DNA of 59,892 nucleotides from Planctomycetaceae bacterium (GTDB lineage Bacteria; Planctomycetota; PLA2): NCBI GenBank assembly GCA_011525755.1, contig WYBS01000190.1, positions 1 to 59,892 of the forward strand, read 5' to 3'. Shown piece by piece: positions 40,849 to 50,202 of this stretch (position 1 is its first letter; each line of letters starts with the position of its first letter). The notes under the pieces were generated by a model. It saw only the letters and a program-made list of their open reading frames with translations, ran no database searches and was not told where the DNA came from. The position numbers and the translations under genes were made by a program.

Positions 40849-42027
40849 TCACTTCTGGCGGAGGAGCCAGACGAACCCGGTCATCTCCTCCTTGACGAAG
40901 GCCCCCCGCTCCTTGTTGAGCTTCCTCCACTCCTCCTGCCACTTCGCCTGGGCCACCTGGTCCCCGTCCTGCGGATAGGTCCCCATGTGCGCCTGCTGCT
41001 TCTTCTGCCACTCCGCGTCCTTCGCCTTCGCCGTCGCCTCGTCCACGCCCTCCGCCACGAAGTAGAGGGTGATCGTGTCGCCGACGAGGAGGTCGAGCTT
41101 CCCGTCGCCGTCGACGTCGGCCGCCCAGACGCGCGTGTCGCTCGCGGGCGCCGTGCAGTGCGAGTCGCCGAAGCGGGCCTGGCCGTCGCCGCCGCGGTGG
41201 CCGGCGGGCTCGAGGAGCGTCTGCCGCGCGCCGAACGCCGGCGCGGTCTTCGAGCCCGTGTTGGTGAAGAGGAACACTCCGCCCTGCGCCGAGCCGCTCA
41301 GGAGGTCGAGGTCTCCGTCCTTGTCCCAGTCGACGAGGAACGGGTCCCCGTGCATCTCGACCCCCATGGGGCCGCCGCCCGCCTGGAGCCACGTCGCCTC
41401 CGGGCCGAACTTCCCGCCGCCCTCGCCCTTGAAGAAGCCGAACGTGCCGCGGAAGTTGCCCGCGACGAGGTCGAGCTTGCCGTCGCCGTCGAGGTCACAC
41501 GCGAACGGGCGCGTGCAGATCTTGTCGATCACGTCGCTCTCTGCGCGCCCGGCGGGCAGGATGAGCGGATGGCCGTCGCTTCCGTTCAACGCCGCGGCCC
41601 TCCGGAACGTGCCGTCCTTGCCGCCGTAGAGCACCTGGAAGAGGCCCGCCATGTCGCGATCCTGCCGCGAGTAGGAGCCCGAGAGGAGATCGAGGTTGCC
41701 GTCGCCGTTGACATCCACGAACTGTGGAGTCGACGACGTGCATCACCAGACGCCGGGGACCTGCGCGACCTCGCCCTCGGCCTTGAGCCACTCGCCCGGC
41801 GCGAGCTTGCCCTTGCCGAGGCCGCGGTAGACCCTGATCTTGCCGTCGTTGAACTGGCCGACGACGAGATCGCCCTGGCCGTCGCCGTCGACATCGTGCC
41901 AACAGGGCGCGGCGAAGCCGGGGGCCTCCACCTGCACGAACCGGTCGCCCGCCTTCATGCGCACCGGCGCATCGAAGGCCGGCGTCGCCGGCGCGAGAAC
42001 GAGGGATAACAGCACTTCCATGAGCAT
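40849..42027 (-). CDS. Secreted FG-GAP repeat protein interrupted by in-frame TGA (candidate selenoprotein)
   Basis: Start chosen at ATG 42027 (GGAGG five bases upstream). A signal-peptide-like start MLMEVLLSLVLAPATPAF leads to the first blade DVDGDGQGDLVVGQF. After residue 94 the frame meets TGA (41743-41745), then TGC, and continues open and homologous: FVDVNGDGNLDLLSGSYSRQDRD, CDLDGDGKLDLVAGNF, DWDKDGDLDLLSG, DVDGDGKLDLLVGD. The blades on both sides belong to one propeller, so the break falls inside a single domain. Immediately downstream, GAC-UCCAC and GUGGA-U-GUC form an 8-bp stem with one bulged U and loop AGUUC, starting 11 nt after the UGA. Read through, the product is 392 residues with Sec95-Cys96. 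The alternatives are a nonsense mutation or a sequencing error. Confidence 0.65.
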
Positions 42028-42246
42028 CCGCACCTCCCCGCGCTGCAAAGAGCGCTCGGGTGTCGATCATAGCCGGAGCCGCGCCGCGGCGCAGGATGGG
42101 GTGGGTCGGGAGGGAGGGGCCCGAAGGTCGTCTCCTGCCGGGGCGGCCGGCCCCGCCTCCTCGCGCCGCACCTCGCGCCGGCGCGCCGGCGAGGCCCCCC
42201 GCCCCGCCGGCGCCGGGGCCTGGCCTCACGTCTTGAGACACTGGTC

Positions 42247-45141
42247 TCAGGAATCGCGGAAGATCACGAACTCGGCCTCGACCGCGAACAACGTCCCGTA
42301 CGGGATCTGGAGGACGTTCCGGAAGAACGTGAGGCTCGTCTTCTTGATGTAGAGCTTGCCGTACCTCCCGCCCGTCGTGCGGAACCCGTAGACGTCGCCG
42401 GGATACGGATGCGACTGCGCACCCGAGCCGGGCTCGAACGTGTCCTCCCAGTCCCTCATGTCGTCCAGAGTGAGCTCCTGGTAGAAGACGAGCGGCGCCT
42501 TTCCGCTGGCCGTCGGGTCCAGCTTCCTCCCGCCCCATTGGCTGAGGAAGCCGAGCCGGTGCACGCTCATGTGGTTGCGATCCTGCGCCGAGCGGAGATA
42601 GAGGTCGTACTGCGTCCCGCTCGGGAACGGGGAGGTCTCCTCCGCGGGCCACGGGCCGTCGGTCTGCACGTAGAGCGCCCCGTCCTCCGGGGTCGGCCAG
42701 GTGAAGGAGAGATGCCCGGTCCAGGGCGACCAGCCCACGGTGAAGTCCACCGTCGGGTGGCGCTCGCCCGTCCACTGGTCGAACTCCACGATCGGGACGA
42801 CCTGCCAGTGGTCCGAGGAGTCGAAGAGGGACGGGGCGAAGAACAGGCACTCGACGTAGATCCGGCCCCACCCGTGCGGATCCACGGTCTCGACATCCCT
42901 CACCTCGACCGCCGTGTAGTCGCCGCCGGAGGACTTCGCCACGACGCGCAGCGGGCTGCCGTTGCCGTCCCAGTCCTCCTCGTCGACGGGCACCTCCACC
43001 TCGTAGACGTAGGGCCTCTCGAACCAGAAGTTGGTGCGCTTCATGACGACGAAGTCGCCGCCGATGCTCGGGTGGTAGAGCCGCGGCCAGTCCGTCTCGT
43101 CGATGGCATCCTGCGGCAGGTCTGTGCCCGGCTTGATGGTCACCTGCAGGACGTTGGACGACACGTCGTAGACCATCGACCCGATGAACGGGGGAAGCGA
43201 CACGACCGTGTGGATGATCTCCACCTCGACGGACGCGACCGCGACGGCGTCGTTGACGCTCCTCACCTCGATGCGCTCCAACGCGTTCCCGGCGAGGCTC
43301 CCGGCCGGGATGCTGCACGAGTAGAACCACGGCCCGCGGCCGTCGGGAGTCATCGGGTACGCGACGTCGTCGCCGTCCACGTACTCGACCTTCGCGACGC
43401 CGTCGAAGTCGGTCGCGCATGCCGTGACCAGGTACCCGCCGTCGTGCGGCACCGCGTAGGCCGAGTAGATCCGCGGCACGCTCTCGCCCGGGTCCCGCGG
43501 CGGCACGACCTCGACGTGGTCGCCGGGGGTCAGCGGGAGGTCGAGCGGGTCCTCGAGGCCCGCGAGCCTCCCGAAGCTCCGGCTGCCGACGTGGATCGCA
43601 TGGCCCTCCCCGCCTGCGTTCGTCATCTCGATCCGCTTGGCGCCGCCGTCCGCCATCGGTTTCTCGAGATACCGGTGGCCGTCCTCCTCCGCGAGGTTCA
43701 TCGTCCACCTGAGGGCGTCGCCCAGCGTGACCGGAGGGGCCGTGGGGCCCTCGCCGCCGTAGACGTGGGAGTAGACGAAGTCGCCGCCGCCGAAGTCCAC
43801 GAACACCGTCGCGCCCACGGCCTCGCAGCGCGCCATGTACTCGTTCACGTCCCCCGCCGAGGCCCACTCGCCCTCCTCGCTCAGGCGCATCACGTCGGCG
43901 TCGACCTGCGTGACGAAGATCTGGACCGGGGCGCCGCTCTCCAGCGCGCGGAGCTCCCAGTCGGTCAGCATGAGCGGGCCGTTCTCGCTGGCGTCGACGA
44001 CCCAGTAGGTCGCCTCCCCCTCGGGATACGCCGCGCCCGGCATCAGCATGTTGACCTCGAGGCTGGACGGCTTGAACGTGGCCACGTTGGCCCCGCCGAT
44101 GCTCAGGTTGAGCGTGGGCACGAGGTTGCTCACGGGGCAAGTCCCGTGGTTCTCGATCTTCAGGAGCAGCTTCAGCTGCGCGGCCTGCGTTGGGTTGTGG
44201 CTGCGCGCCCGGTTCCAGTTGATCTCGCTGTTCACGGTCGTCGCCGCCGCGTTGGAGACGGTCGTCGTGTGGGACCACTGATGGCCGTAGCTGGCGTTCA
44301 CGTGACCCTTCGCGACGACACCGCCGTCGTAGCCGGCCTCGATGCCGACCTCCACCCCGAGATTGTCGGACTGGCTCGCGGCAAGCTCCGTCTCCCGGGT
44401 CCAGGAGTAGCCCTTGGCGACCGAGCCCCCGTCCTCGTAGGTGACGTCGTCGTTGAGGGTCACCTCGTACCCCTCGATCCGGACGACGATGTTCGGGAGC
44501 GCCGGCACGAGGGGGTGCCGCCCCGGATCCCGGACCGCCACATCCATGAGCAGCCCCGAGACCTCCATGCCGTCCGGATACGCGTCCTGGTCGGTGGAGG
44601 GCTGGAGCGGGTCCGTCCGGAACCAGGCGATGCCGGGGTGGGCCTCGCGATCCGCCTCGGTCCACATGACGAACCGGCCGGCGCCCCAGTCGTACCGGTA
44701 GCCGAAGTACTCGAGGTAGTCGTAGACCCCGTCGCCGTCCGAGTCGATCATGTGCTCGACGCTCGACTCTTCGGGGTCGGTCGCGGCCTGCACGTCGTTC
44801 CTGTTGCTGTCGAAGAGCGTGTCGTCCCGGTGGAGCTCGCCTGCCGCGCCCCCGGTCAGGACGAACAGGAAGCTCCTGCCGAACACCTCGAAGATGTCCT
44901 CGACGCCGTCCGCGTCCGTGTCGCGCTCGTTCGGGTCGGTGCCGAGCAGCGCGCTCCGCTCGACGTCGTCGGGGATGCCGTCCCCGTCCGTGTCCGGGCC
45001 GGAAGAGGCCAGCATGAGATCATGGATCTCCCCGACCGTGGTCGTCACGACCTGCTCCGCGGGCGCGGGCCCCGAGCTTGAGCCGCAGCCGCCGAAGACG
45101 ACGGACAACGCGAGCCCGAGCAGGCAGCGCCGGTTCTTCAT
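42247..45141 (-). CDS. Lipoprotein related to anthrax protective antigen / binary toxin B
   Basis: 964 aa from ATG 45141 (GGGAGG upstream). Lipoprotein signal MKNRRCLLGLALSVVFGGC, lipidated at Cys19. Thrombospondin-3/calcium motifs follow at 50-61, 74-84 and 133-143 (DTDGDGIPDDVE, DTDADGVEDIFE, DSDGDGVYDYLE), as in domain 1 of protective antigen. Then RHPLVPALPNIVVRIEGYEVTLNDD (209-232) parallels PA's RHPLVAAYPIVHVDMENIILSKNED. An alternating hydrophobic/polar stretch (about 255-300) matches the barrel-forming loop. LLLKIENHGTCPVSNLVPTLNLSIGGANVATFK and ATVFVDF (444-450), with VTLGDALRW, match PA domains 2 and 3. The last 440 residues hold Ig-like and unassigned beta domains in place of PA domain 4. 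No enzymatic toxin component lies nearby. Probably a membrane-anchored pore-forming or translocating protein. Confidence 0.8.
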   Translation of the reverse strand: MKNRRCLLGLALSVVFGGCGSSSGPAPAEQVVTTTVGEIHDLMLASSGPDTDGDGIPDDVERSALLGTDPNERDTDADGVEDIFEVFGRSFLFVLTGGAAGELHRDDTLFDSNRNDVQAATDPEESSVEHMIDSDGDGVYDYLEYFGYRYDWGAGRFVMWTEADREAHPGIAWFRTDPLQPSTDQDAYPDGMEVSGLLMDVAVRDPGRHPLVPALPNIVVRIEGYEVTLNDDVTYEDGGSVAKGYSWTRETELAASQSDNLGVEVGIEAGYDGGVVAKGHVNASYGHQWSHTTTVSNAAATTVNSEINWNRARSHNPTQAAQLKLLLKIENHGTCPVSNLVPTLNLSIGGANVATFKPSSLEVNMLMPGAAYPEGEATYWVVDASENGPLMLTDWELRALESGAPVQIFVTQVDADVMRLSEEGEWASAGDVNEYMARCEAVGATVFVDFGGGDFVYSHVYGGEGPTAPPVTLGDALRWTMNLAEEDGHRYLEKPMADGGAKRIEMTNAGGEGHAIHVGSRSFGRLAGLEDPLDLPLTPGDHVEVVPPRDPGESVPRIYSAYAVPHDGGYLVTACATDFDGVAKVEYVDGDDVAYPMTPDGRGPWFYSCSIPAGSLAGNALERIEVRSVNDAVAVASVEVEIIHTVVSLPPFIGSMVYDVSSNVLQVTIKPGTDLPQDAIDETDWPRLYHPSIGGDFVVMKRTNFWFERPYVYEVEVPVDEEDWDGNGSPLRVVAKSSGGDYTAVEVRDVETVDPHGWGRIYVECLFFAPSLFDSSDHWQVVPIVEFDQWTGERHPTVDFTVGWSPWTGHLSFTWPTPEDGALYVQTDGPWPAEETSPFPSGTQYDLYLRSAQDRNHMSVHRLGFLSQWGGRKLDPTASGKAPLVFYQELTLDDMRDWEDTFEPGSGAQSHPYPGDVYGFRTTGGRYGKLYIKKTSLTFFRNVLQIPYGTLFAVEAEFVIFRDS

Positions 45142-45421
45142 CCTTGCCTCCCTGGGCGGGGAGGCGCAAACTCGATGCCGCCTTGCCGCGTGCATCCCCG
45201 CGGGTGCGGGAGTCGCGCGCCGCACGGGATCTTCCGTGTTGCGTCCGCAACGCTTCCGTCACTCGCGGGCGCCGCCACCGGGGGACAGTCCGCGGACGGA
45301 CGCGGGATTGCACCGCGGCCTCCCGCGCCGCACCGCGGCGCCTGGCCTCCAAGGATCGCCGACGAGGAGACTTGCATCCCGCCGGAGGCGCTCCGCCCGG
45401 GGTGGGGTTCCGCCGCGCCGC
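45142..45421. other. 280-bp upstream region of the PA-like gene
   Basis: GGGAGG precedes the PA-like gene start. No gene with credible coding character is seen between it and the stop of the sigma/beta-helix gene; a promoter is expected but not identifiable with confidence. Confidence 0.4.
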
Positions 45422-47320
45422 CTATCGCGCGACGGCACCCGTCGCGGGGTCCAGAACCGCGAGCGTGCGGTCGAGGGGGTCGACGACGTGGATCCTCGGC
45501 AGCATCGCCCCGCCCGGGCCGATCTCCGCATCCTCGCGCACCCCTGCGGCCGCCATCTCCGGGTCGAGCCGCGGCCACGCGCGCGAGAGCGCGAGGGTGA
45601 GCGGGGGGCCGTCGTATGCCCGTCGCGGGGAGCGGACCCGGTACTCCGCTCCGTCGGGCACCGGACGGCCCGCGCGGTCCACGATGAAGGTCCGGCCTCC
45701 CGCGTGCACGGCGTAGACCGTCGCCTCCGCGCCGTCCCACGCGATGGCATCGACCCCCGCGACGCGCTCCCCGGCGAGCTCGAAGGCCTCGGCCACGGCG
45801 CGCAGGTCCGAAAGCCGCGCCCGCGGCGTGGCCCGCGCCTCGACACACTCCCGGGAGGCCGTCGCGACGCGCCGCGGCGGGCCGCAGCCCGAGAGCACGC
45901 AGCGCCGGAAGTGCACGAGGCTCCTCGGATGCGCCCGCTGCTCCGCGCGCGCCGGCTCGTCGAGGTCGCTCAGGCGGCACCGGTCGAAGAGCGCGACCAC
46001 GCCGCCGCGGACGTTGAGCGCGCACCCGCCCGCGTTGCGCTTGAAGCCTCCGACGAGCGCGCAGTCCCTGAGCAGCAGGAGCGCGCGGCCCGTCGCGCCG
46101 AGCGGCGCGCCGTAACCCGCCGTGATCGTCCAGCCCCGCAGCCGCACCCGCTCCAGCACGGCCGCGACGGCCCCTCGCACGTCGAGCGCCGCCCCGTCCC
46201 ACGTCAGGTCGCGGATGTGCAGATGGCCGATCGAGCCATCGAGGAGGATCGGGCCGCCCACGAGCACGGTGGCGTCCGGGCCCGCGCCGCGGAGCACGAG
46301 CGACTCGCGCTCCCACCCCGCGCGCGGCAGCACGAACGTGCCCGGCCCGAACTCCACGACCGGGACGTCGAGCTCCTCCGGCCGCACCGCCCTCACCGCT
46401 CCCTTCGCCTCGATCCGGTGCACGGGCCCCTCGGCGGGCCGCACGATCGCCGCGAGATCGTCGAAGTCCCAGAGACGCGCGGACAGGTCCTCGCGCCCGT
46501 CGAGGTGGCGCGCAAGGAGGTCGATCCCCGTCGGCGCAGGGGGAGGCTCCGGGGGGCGCGGGGGCGGGAGGGGGACCGCGGCGGGCGGGGCGGCTGCAGC
46601 GACCACTGCGGGCGGCGGCGCGGGCGGCGGCGGCGCGGCGGGCGCGAGGCAGATCGTCGCGGTCACGGCGAGCGCGAGCGCCGCGGCGAGGGCGCCCTTG
46701 GCGGCGAGGCCCGCGGTGGGCTTCGCCGCGGCGAGGGCGCCCGCGACGATCGCCGCGTCGGCCTTCGCCGCGGGCAGGCCGAGGGCCGCGAGGAGCGCGG
46801 GCGCATTCACGCCGAGGAGCCCCCGCAGCTTCTTCAGCGCCTTGTGCACGCGGATCCGGCACGCGTTCTCCGTGGCGGCGAGGACGTAGGCCATCTCCCG
46901 GTAGTCGAGGTCGTGCAGGAAGCGCAGGACGACGGCACGGCGCTCGTCCTCGTCGAGCCGGCCGAGGGCCGCCTCCACCTCGTCCCGCGCCTCGACGTCG
47001 GCCACGTGGGTCGCGCGGCCGGGCCGCGCCGCGGCGGCCTCGTGGCGCCGTCGCCGCGAGCCCGCGCGCGCCTGCATCTTCACGCGCAGCACGACGCGCC
47101 GGCAGAGCCACGCCCGGAGCCCGACGCGGACCGGGTCGTCGGTCTTCTCGCGGGCGAGCTGGACGAGGGATTCCTGCAGCGCGTCCTCCGCCTCGCCCGC
47201 GTCGGCGCCCATCCGCCGGGCCAGCGCCAGCGCGTGGGCCAGCTCGGGACGCACGAGCGCCTCGAAGGCGCGCGCGGCCCGCTCTCGACGCCACTCGCGC
47301 CACAGATCCGCCTGGTCCAT
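45422..47320 (-). CDS. ECF sigma factor fused to a transmembrane anchor and beta-helix domain
   Basis: 632 aa from ATG 47320. Residues 15-170 are an ECF sigma factor: region 2 around LALARRMGADAGEAEDALQESLVQLA and LRAWLCRRVVLRVKMQAR, region 4 RFLHDLDYREMAYVLAATENACRIRVHKALKKLR. A hydrophobic segment (about 205-226, AAKGALAAALALAVTATICLA) predicts one membrane span, followed by a Pro-rich linker (228-263) and about 370 residues of repeated beta strands typical of a right-handed beta-helix (LVLRGAGPDATVLVGG, DGSIGHLHIRDLTWDG, AVLERVRLRGWTI). Sigma factors with membrane and extracytoplasmic extensions are known in Planctomycetes; the beta-helix may be the sensor that holds or releases the sigma domain (inference). 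Divergent from the gene at 47405. Confidence 0.88.
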   Translation of the reverse strand: MDQADLWREWRRERAARAFEALVRPELAHALALARRMGADAGEAEDALQESLVQLAREKTDDPVRVGLRAWLCRRVVLRVKMQARAGSRRRRHEAAAARPGRATHVADVEARDEVEAALGRLDEDERRAVVLRFLHDLDYREMAYVLAATENACRIRVHKALKKLRGLLGVNAPALLAALGLPAAKADAAIVAGALAAAKPTAGLAAKGALAAALALAVTATICLAPAAPPPPAPPPAVVAAAAPPAAVPLPPPRPPEPPPAPTGIDLLARHLDGREDLSARLWDFDDLAAIVRPAEGPVHRIEAKGAVRAVRPEELDVPVVEFGPGTFVLPRAGWERESLVLRGAGPDATVLVGGPILLDGSIGHLHIRDLTWDGAALDVRGAVAAVLERVRLRGWTITAGYGAPLGATGRALLLLRDCALVGGFKRNAGGCALNVRGGVVALFDRCRLSDLDEPARAEQRAHPRSLVHFRRCVLSGCGPPRRVATASRECVEARATPRARLSDLRAVAEAFELAGERVAGVDAIAWDGAEATVYAVHAGGRTFIVDRAGRPVPDGAEYRVRSPRRAYDGPPLTLALSRAWPRLDPEMAAAGVREDAEIGPGGAMLPRIHVVDPLDRTLAVLDPATGAVAR

Positions 47321-47404
47321 CGCCTCGGGTTGCCTGCCTGGACGCCATTGTTTCCGGGCGGCGCAGGAAACGCGCCGGGCCCCGCCGGCAACCGCCGGTT
47401 GACC

Positions 47405-49066
47405 ATGCAAACGATCCTCGTCGCCCTCCTGCTCGCCGCCCCCGGGCCCCCCACTGCGTCCGCGACCGTCGTGCGCGGCCAGACCGACCTCGCGCGCGCC
47501 ATGAAGATCGCGGCCGGGTCCGCCCGCGAGATCCTCGTCGTGGTCGACGTGACGCCCTACACCGCACGCCGCGAGGCGGAGATCCGCGCCGCCGCCGCAG
47601 GTCTCGGCGCGCCCTGCCGCCTCGTCCGCCTCGGCGAGGCGCCGGGCGGCATGGTCTTCTCGATGCCTTCCGACGTCGGCGGCACGATCCCGGCGCTGCG
47701 CCGTTCGCTCAAGGGATTCTCCGACGGCGCCGCGGTGTACCTCGCCGACTGGCACTTCGAGGACGACGAGACCTTGGAGGGGTTCATCGAGGATCTGCGC
47801 CGGAGGCGCGTGGTCCTCGGCGTCGTGGGCAGCGAGGCGGCGTTCGGCCGCGGGTGGAACGACGGATTCTTCCCGCCGCACCGGGGCACGCCCGACGCCC
47901 GCGGACGGATCCGGCTCTACGACGAGGGCATCTCGCGGAGCCCCTTCGAGGAAGGGGACGCGCCGTGGCACGGCGGCGACACCGCGTACCCCCACCAGCC
48001 GTTCCGCTACGCCCTGCGGTGGCAGACCGTCTTCCCCGCGGAGCGGCGGCCCCCGCCGGCGTGGGCGGGAGGCGGGGCGCGGACCGGCGAGCGTCGCGCG
48101 GGAGGAGGCGGGGGGGCGCGCGGGGGGGAGGAGGACCTGCGCGAGCGGCTGCGCTCCGTGCAGGAGGATGCCGTGCACCGCTACCACTTCCCGCTTCCGT
48201 CGGGATTCGGGCCGTACGGGCTCATGCGGGCGGCCGCCGAGACCCGTGGACGCTACGTGCTCTGGTCCTGGAATCCCGAGGGCAGGAGCGACGTGACCTA
48301 CGACTATGCGCGATGCAACCTCTTCGCGCCGGACCTGCGCGACCGGCGGTCGATCCTCGTGGAGTCGCGGCCTCTGGCCGCGGCCCTCATGCGGGCGTGG
48401 CACCGCGTCGCGAGCGACCGCGTGCGCGTCGCGTCGGTCACGCCGCCCCTCGGGGCCCGTGGACGAAGGCCCGCGGAGATGGCGGAGACGGCGCCGGGCG
48501 GGTTCGTGCCGGAGCACTGGGATGACCGCGACGACTACGAGCACTTCCTCGACGTCGTCCCGGAAACGATCGAAGCCATCGACGGCGCCGTCGGCGATCT
48601 GGAGCGGGCGCTGCTCCGCACGGGGTCCTCGGCGGATGCGGTGGACCGCCGCTACCGCGCGGACGCCGATCTCTTCCGCCACACGCTCCTCGTGCACCGC
48701 TTCCAGCTCGCCGAGGCACTGGCCGCGGCGCGCCCCCTTGGGCCCGACGCGTGGCGCGATCCCGGCCTCGTCCCGGGCCTCGAACCGGGGTGGTGCATCG
48801 CCGGGGAGCGGGTGGAGGACGCGCCGTGGGATCCCGGCGCCGCGGCAAGGCTCTTGGCCGATCGCCGCCGGATGCTCGAGACCTACCGCGGCACGCCCTT
48901 CGGCGAGATGGTGCGGCGCAACTCGGTCCACACCTTCCGGCTCGTGTGGCGGCCTGTGGCGAAGGGCGACCCCTCTGCGCGCGGCACCCCCGCCGAGAGC
49001 TCCGGCGGCCACGGCCCCGCCACGGGCGGCGGATCCAGGGGCGGCGGCCCGACGACCGGCGGGTAG
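47405..49066 (+). CDS. Secreted protein of unknown function
   Basis: 553 aa from ATG 47405. Signal peptide MQTILVALLLAAPGPPTASA. The first third has an alpha/beta pattern resembling a von Willebrand A or Rossmann-like fold (ILVVVDVTPYTARREAEIR, GAAVYLADWHFEDDETLEGFIEDLRRRRVVLGVVGS), but the metal-site DxSxS is not present. A Gly/Arg-rich low-complexity insert (about 222-244) divides it from a helical second half with YHFPLPSGFGPYGLMRAAAETRGRYVLWSW. No family is recognised. Its start lies 84 bp from the divergent sigma/beta-helix gene, so it is a candidate target or partner of that sigma factor. Confidence 0.7.
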   Translation: MQTILVALLLAAPGPPTASATVVRGQTDLARAMKIAAGSAREILVVVDVTPYTARREAEIRAAAAGLGAPCRLVRLGEAPGGMVFSMPSDVGGTIPALRRSLKGFSDGAAVYLADWHFEDDETLEGFIEDLRRRRVVLGVVGSEAAFGRGWNDGFFPPHRGTPDARGRIRLYDEGISRSPFEEGDAPWHGGDTAYPHQPFRYALRWQTVFPAERRPPPAWAGGGARTGERRAGGGGGARGGEEDLRERLRSVQEDAVHRYHFPLPSGFGPYGLMRAAAETRGRYVLWSWNPEGRSDVTYDYARCNLFAPDLRDRRSILVESRPLAAALMRAWHRVASDRVRVASVTPPLGARGRRPAEMAETAPGGFVPEHWDDRDDYEHFLDVVPETIEAIDGAVGDLERALLRTGSSADAVDRRYRADADLFRHTLLVHRFQLAEALAAARPLGPDAWRDPGLVPGLEPGWCIAGERVEDAPWDPGAAARLLADRRRMLETYRGTPFGEMVRRNSVHTFRLVWRPVAKGDPSARGTPAESSGGHGPATGGGSRGGGPTTGG

Positions 49067-49117
49067 GGCGTCGCGCCTCCGCCCCCCCAGGCGAGGGGGC
49101 TCCCGTGGGTGCTGCGG

Positions 49118-50098
49118 TCACGCGCGAAGGCAGAGGACCGACTCGCGCGGCGAGACGCGGAGCGCGCCGAGCTTCCTCCGGGCCTCGCGGAGGTGGCGGG
49201 CCACGGCGATGCCCTCGAGGGCGAAGCCCCTGCGCTTCGCCTGCTCGGCGGCGATGAGGTCCGCCGGGACGTACTCCCGGTCGAGGTCGGCGGCCCCGAG
49301 GACGAGCCACAGCGGCGCGCCCTTGCGCAGCACGCGACGCGCCTCCGCGAGGAAGGCGTCGAGGTCCGTGAAGTAGGCGCGCACGAGCGCCGCGTTCCCC
49401 CGGGCCCCCTTCGCATCCAGTTCCCGGGCCGCCTCCTCGGCGGCTTCGGGGCGCGGTTCCTCGCTCCTCCTCGTGCGGCGGCCGACGGCGGCCCTCACCT
49501 GCGCGTCCCGCCGCGCGGCCCGCTCGGGGTCGAAGAGCCTCGAGAGCGGCGCCGCCTGGCCGACGTAGTCGTACCGCGAGAGATAGGGCGGCGACGTCAC
49601 GATCCCGCCGAAGACGCCGTCGGCGAAGGGGAGTCGCCGCGCATCGCCGACGATCGCGCTGCCGAGACGGGGGAGCGGCCTCGCGCGGTCGGCAAGGAGC
49701 CACTGCGGATCGGCGCCCGCCGCGACGAAGAGCGCGTCGGCGCGGGGCGACGGCTCGAAGCGCGCGCGCGTGAGGAAGGCGAGGACGGGCACCGCCTCGA
49801 CCGAGACGGCGCGCACGCCCGCCTGCGCGGCGGCGATCGCGGTCGTGCCGGAACCCCCGAAGGGATCGAGGACCGGCCCCTTCGCTTCCTTGAGGAAGCG
49901 GCGGACGAGGCCGGGCGAGAACTTCTGCCGGTACGGCAGCCAGCGGTGCAAGGGCTCGCGCGCCGCCTCCTCGCCCGTGACGAGCGGAGCGAGGGAGTCG
50001 TCGGGCTCGAGGATGTCGCGATACTCGCGCTCGATCGCCTCCCGCGCCTCCTCCCGCTCGCGGCGGTCGGCGCGAACACCCCTCCCGCGCCGGCTCAT
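49118..50098 (-). CDS. Solitary DNA methyltransferase (N4-cytosine or N6-adenine type)
   Basis: 326 aa with motif I LDPFGGSGTTAIAA (77-86) and catalytic motif IV TSPPY (168-172), the SPPY form typical of N4-cytosine and some N6-adenine methyltransferases. Motif order (I before IV, target recognition residues after) suggests the beta or alpha/beta-like class. An N-terminal 60-residue Arg/Glu-rich segment precedes motif I, and LRKGAPLWLVLGAADL is the X/VIII region. No restriction endonuclease, specificity subunit or phage gene lies beside it, so it may be an orphan epigenetic methyltransferase. Specificity cannot be read from sequence. Confidence 0.87.
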   Translation of the reverse strand: MSRRGRGVRADRREREEAREAIEREYRDILEPDDSLAPLVTGEEAAREPLHRWLPYRQKFSPGLVRRFLKEAKGPVLDPFGGSGTTAIAAAQAGVRAVSVEAVPVLAFLTRARFEPSPRADALFVAAGADPQWLLADRARPLPRLGSAIVGDARRLPFADGVFGGIVTSPPYLSRYDYVGQAAPLSRLFDPERAARRDAQVRAAVGRRTRRSEEPRPEAAEEAARELDAKGARGNAALVRAYFTDLDAFLAEARRVLRKGAPLWLVLGAADLDREYVPADLIAAEQAKRRGFALEGIAVARHLREARRKLGALRVSPRESVLCLRA

Positions 50099-50179
50099 CG
50101 CCCCGGCGCCGGCGGCCGGCGAGGATCGGATTTCAAGGGCTTCATCGGGAGCGGCGGCATCCTATCAGCGCCGGCTGCA

Positions 50180-50196
50180 GGGAGGGGGCGCGGGGG
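50180..50196 (+). repeat. G-tract extragenic repeat, copy 5
   Basis: GGGAGGGGGCGCGGGGG, 7 bp past the stop of the minus-strand gene 50203-51066, so the C-rich strand is the mRNA strand. Confidence 0.65.
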
Positions 50197-50202
50197 AGGA
50201 GC

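Noticed and set aside
44750-47404. Long plus-strand extension of the secreted protein at 47405
   Set aside because: It runs antisense through the PA-like and sigma/beta-helix genes; a clear signal peptide begins at 47405.
49118-50098. Restriction-modification system around the DNA methyltransferase
   Set aside because: Neighbouring genes encode secreted or membrane proteins; no endonuclease or specificity subunit is present.
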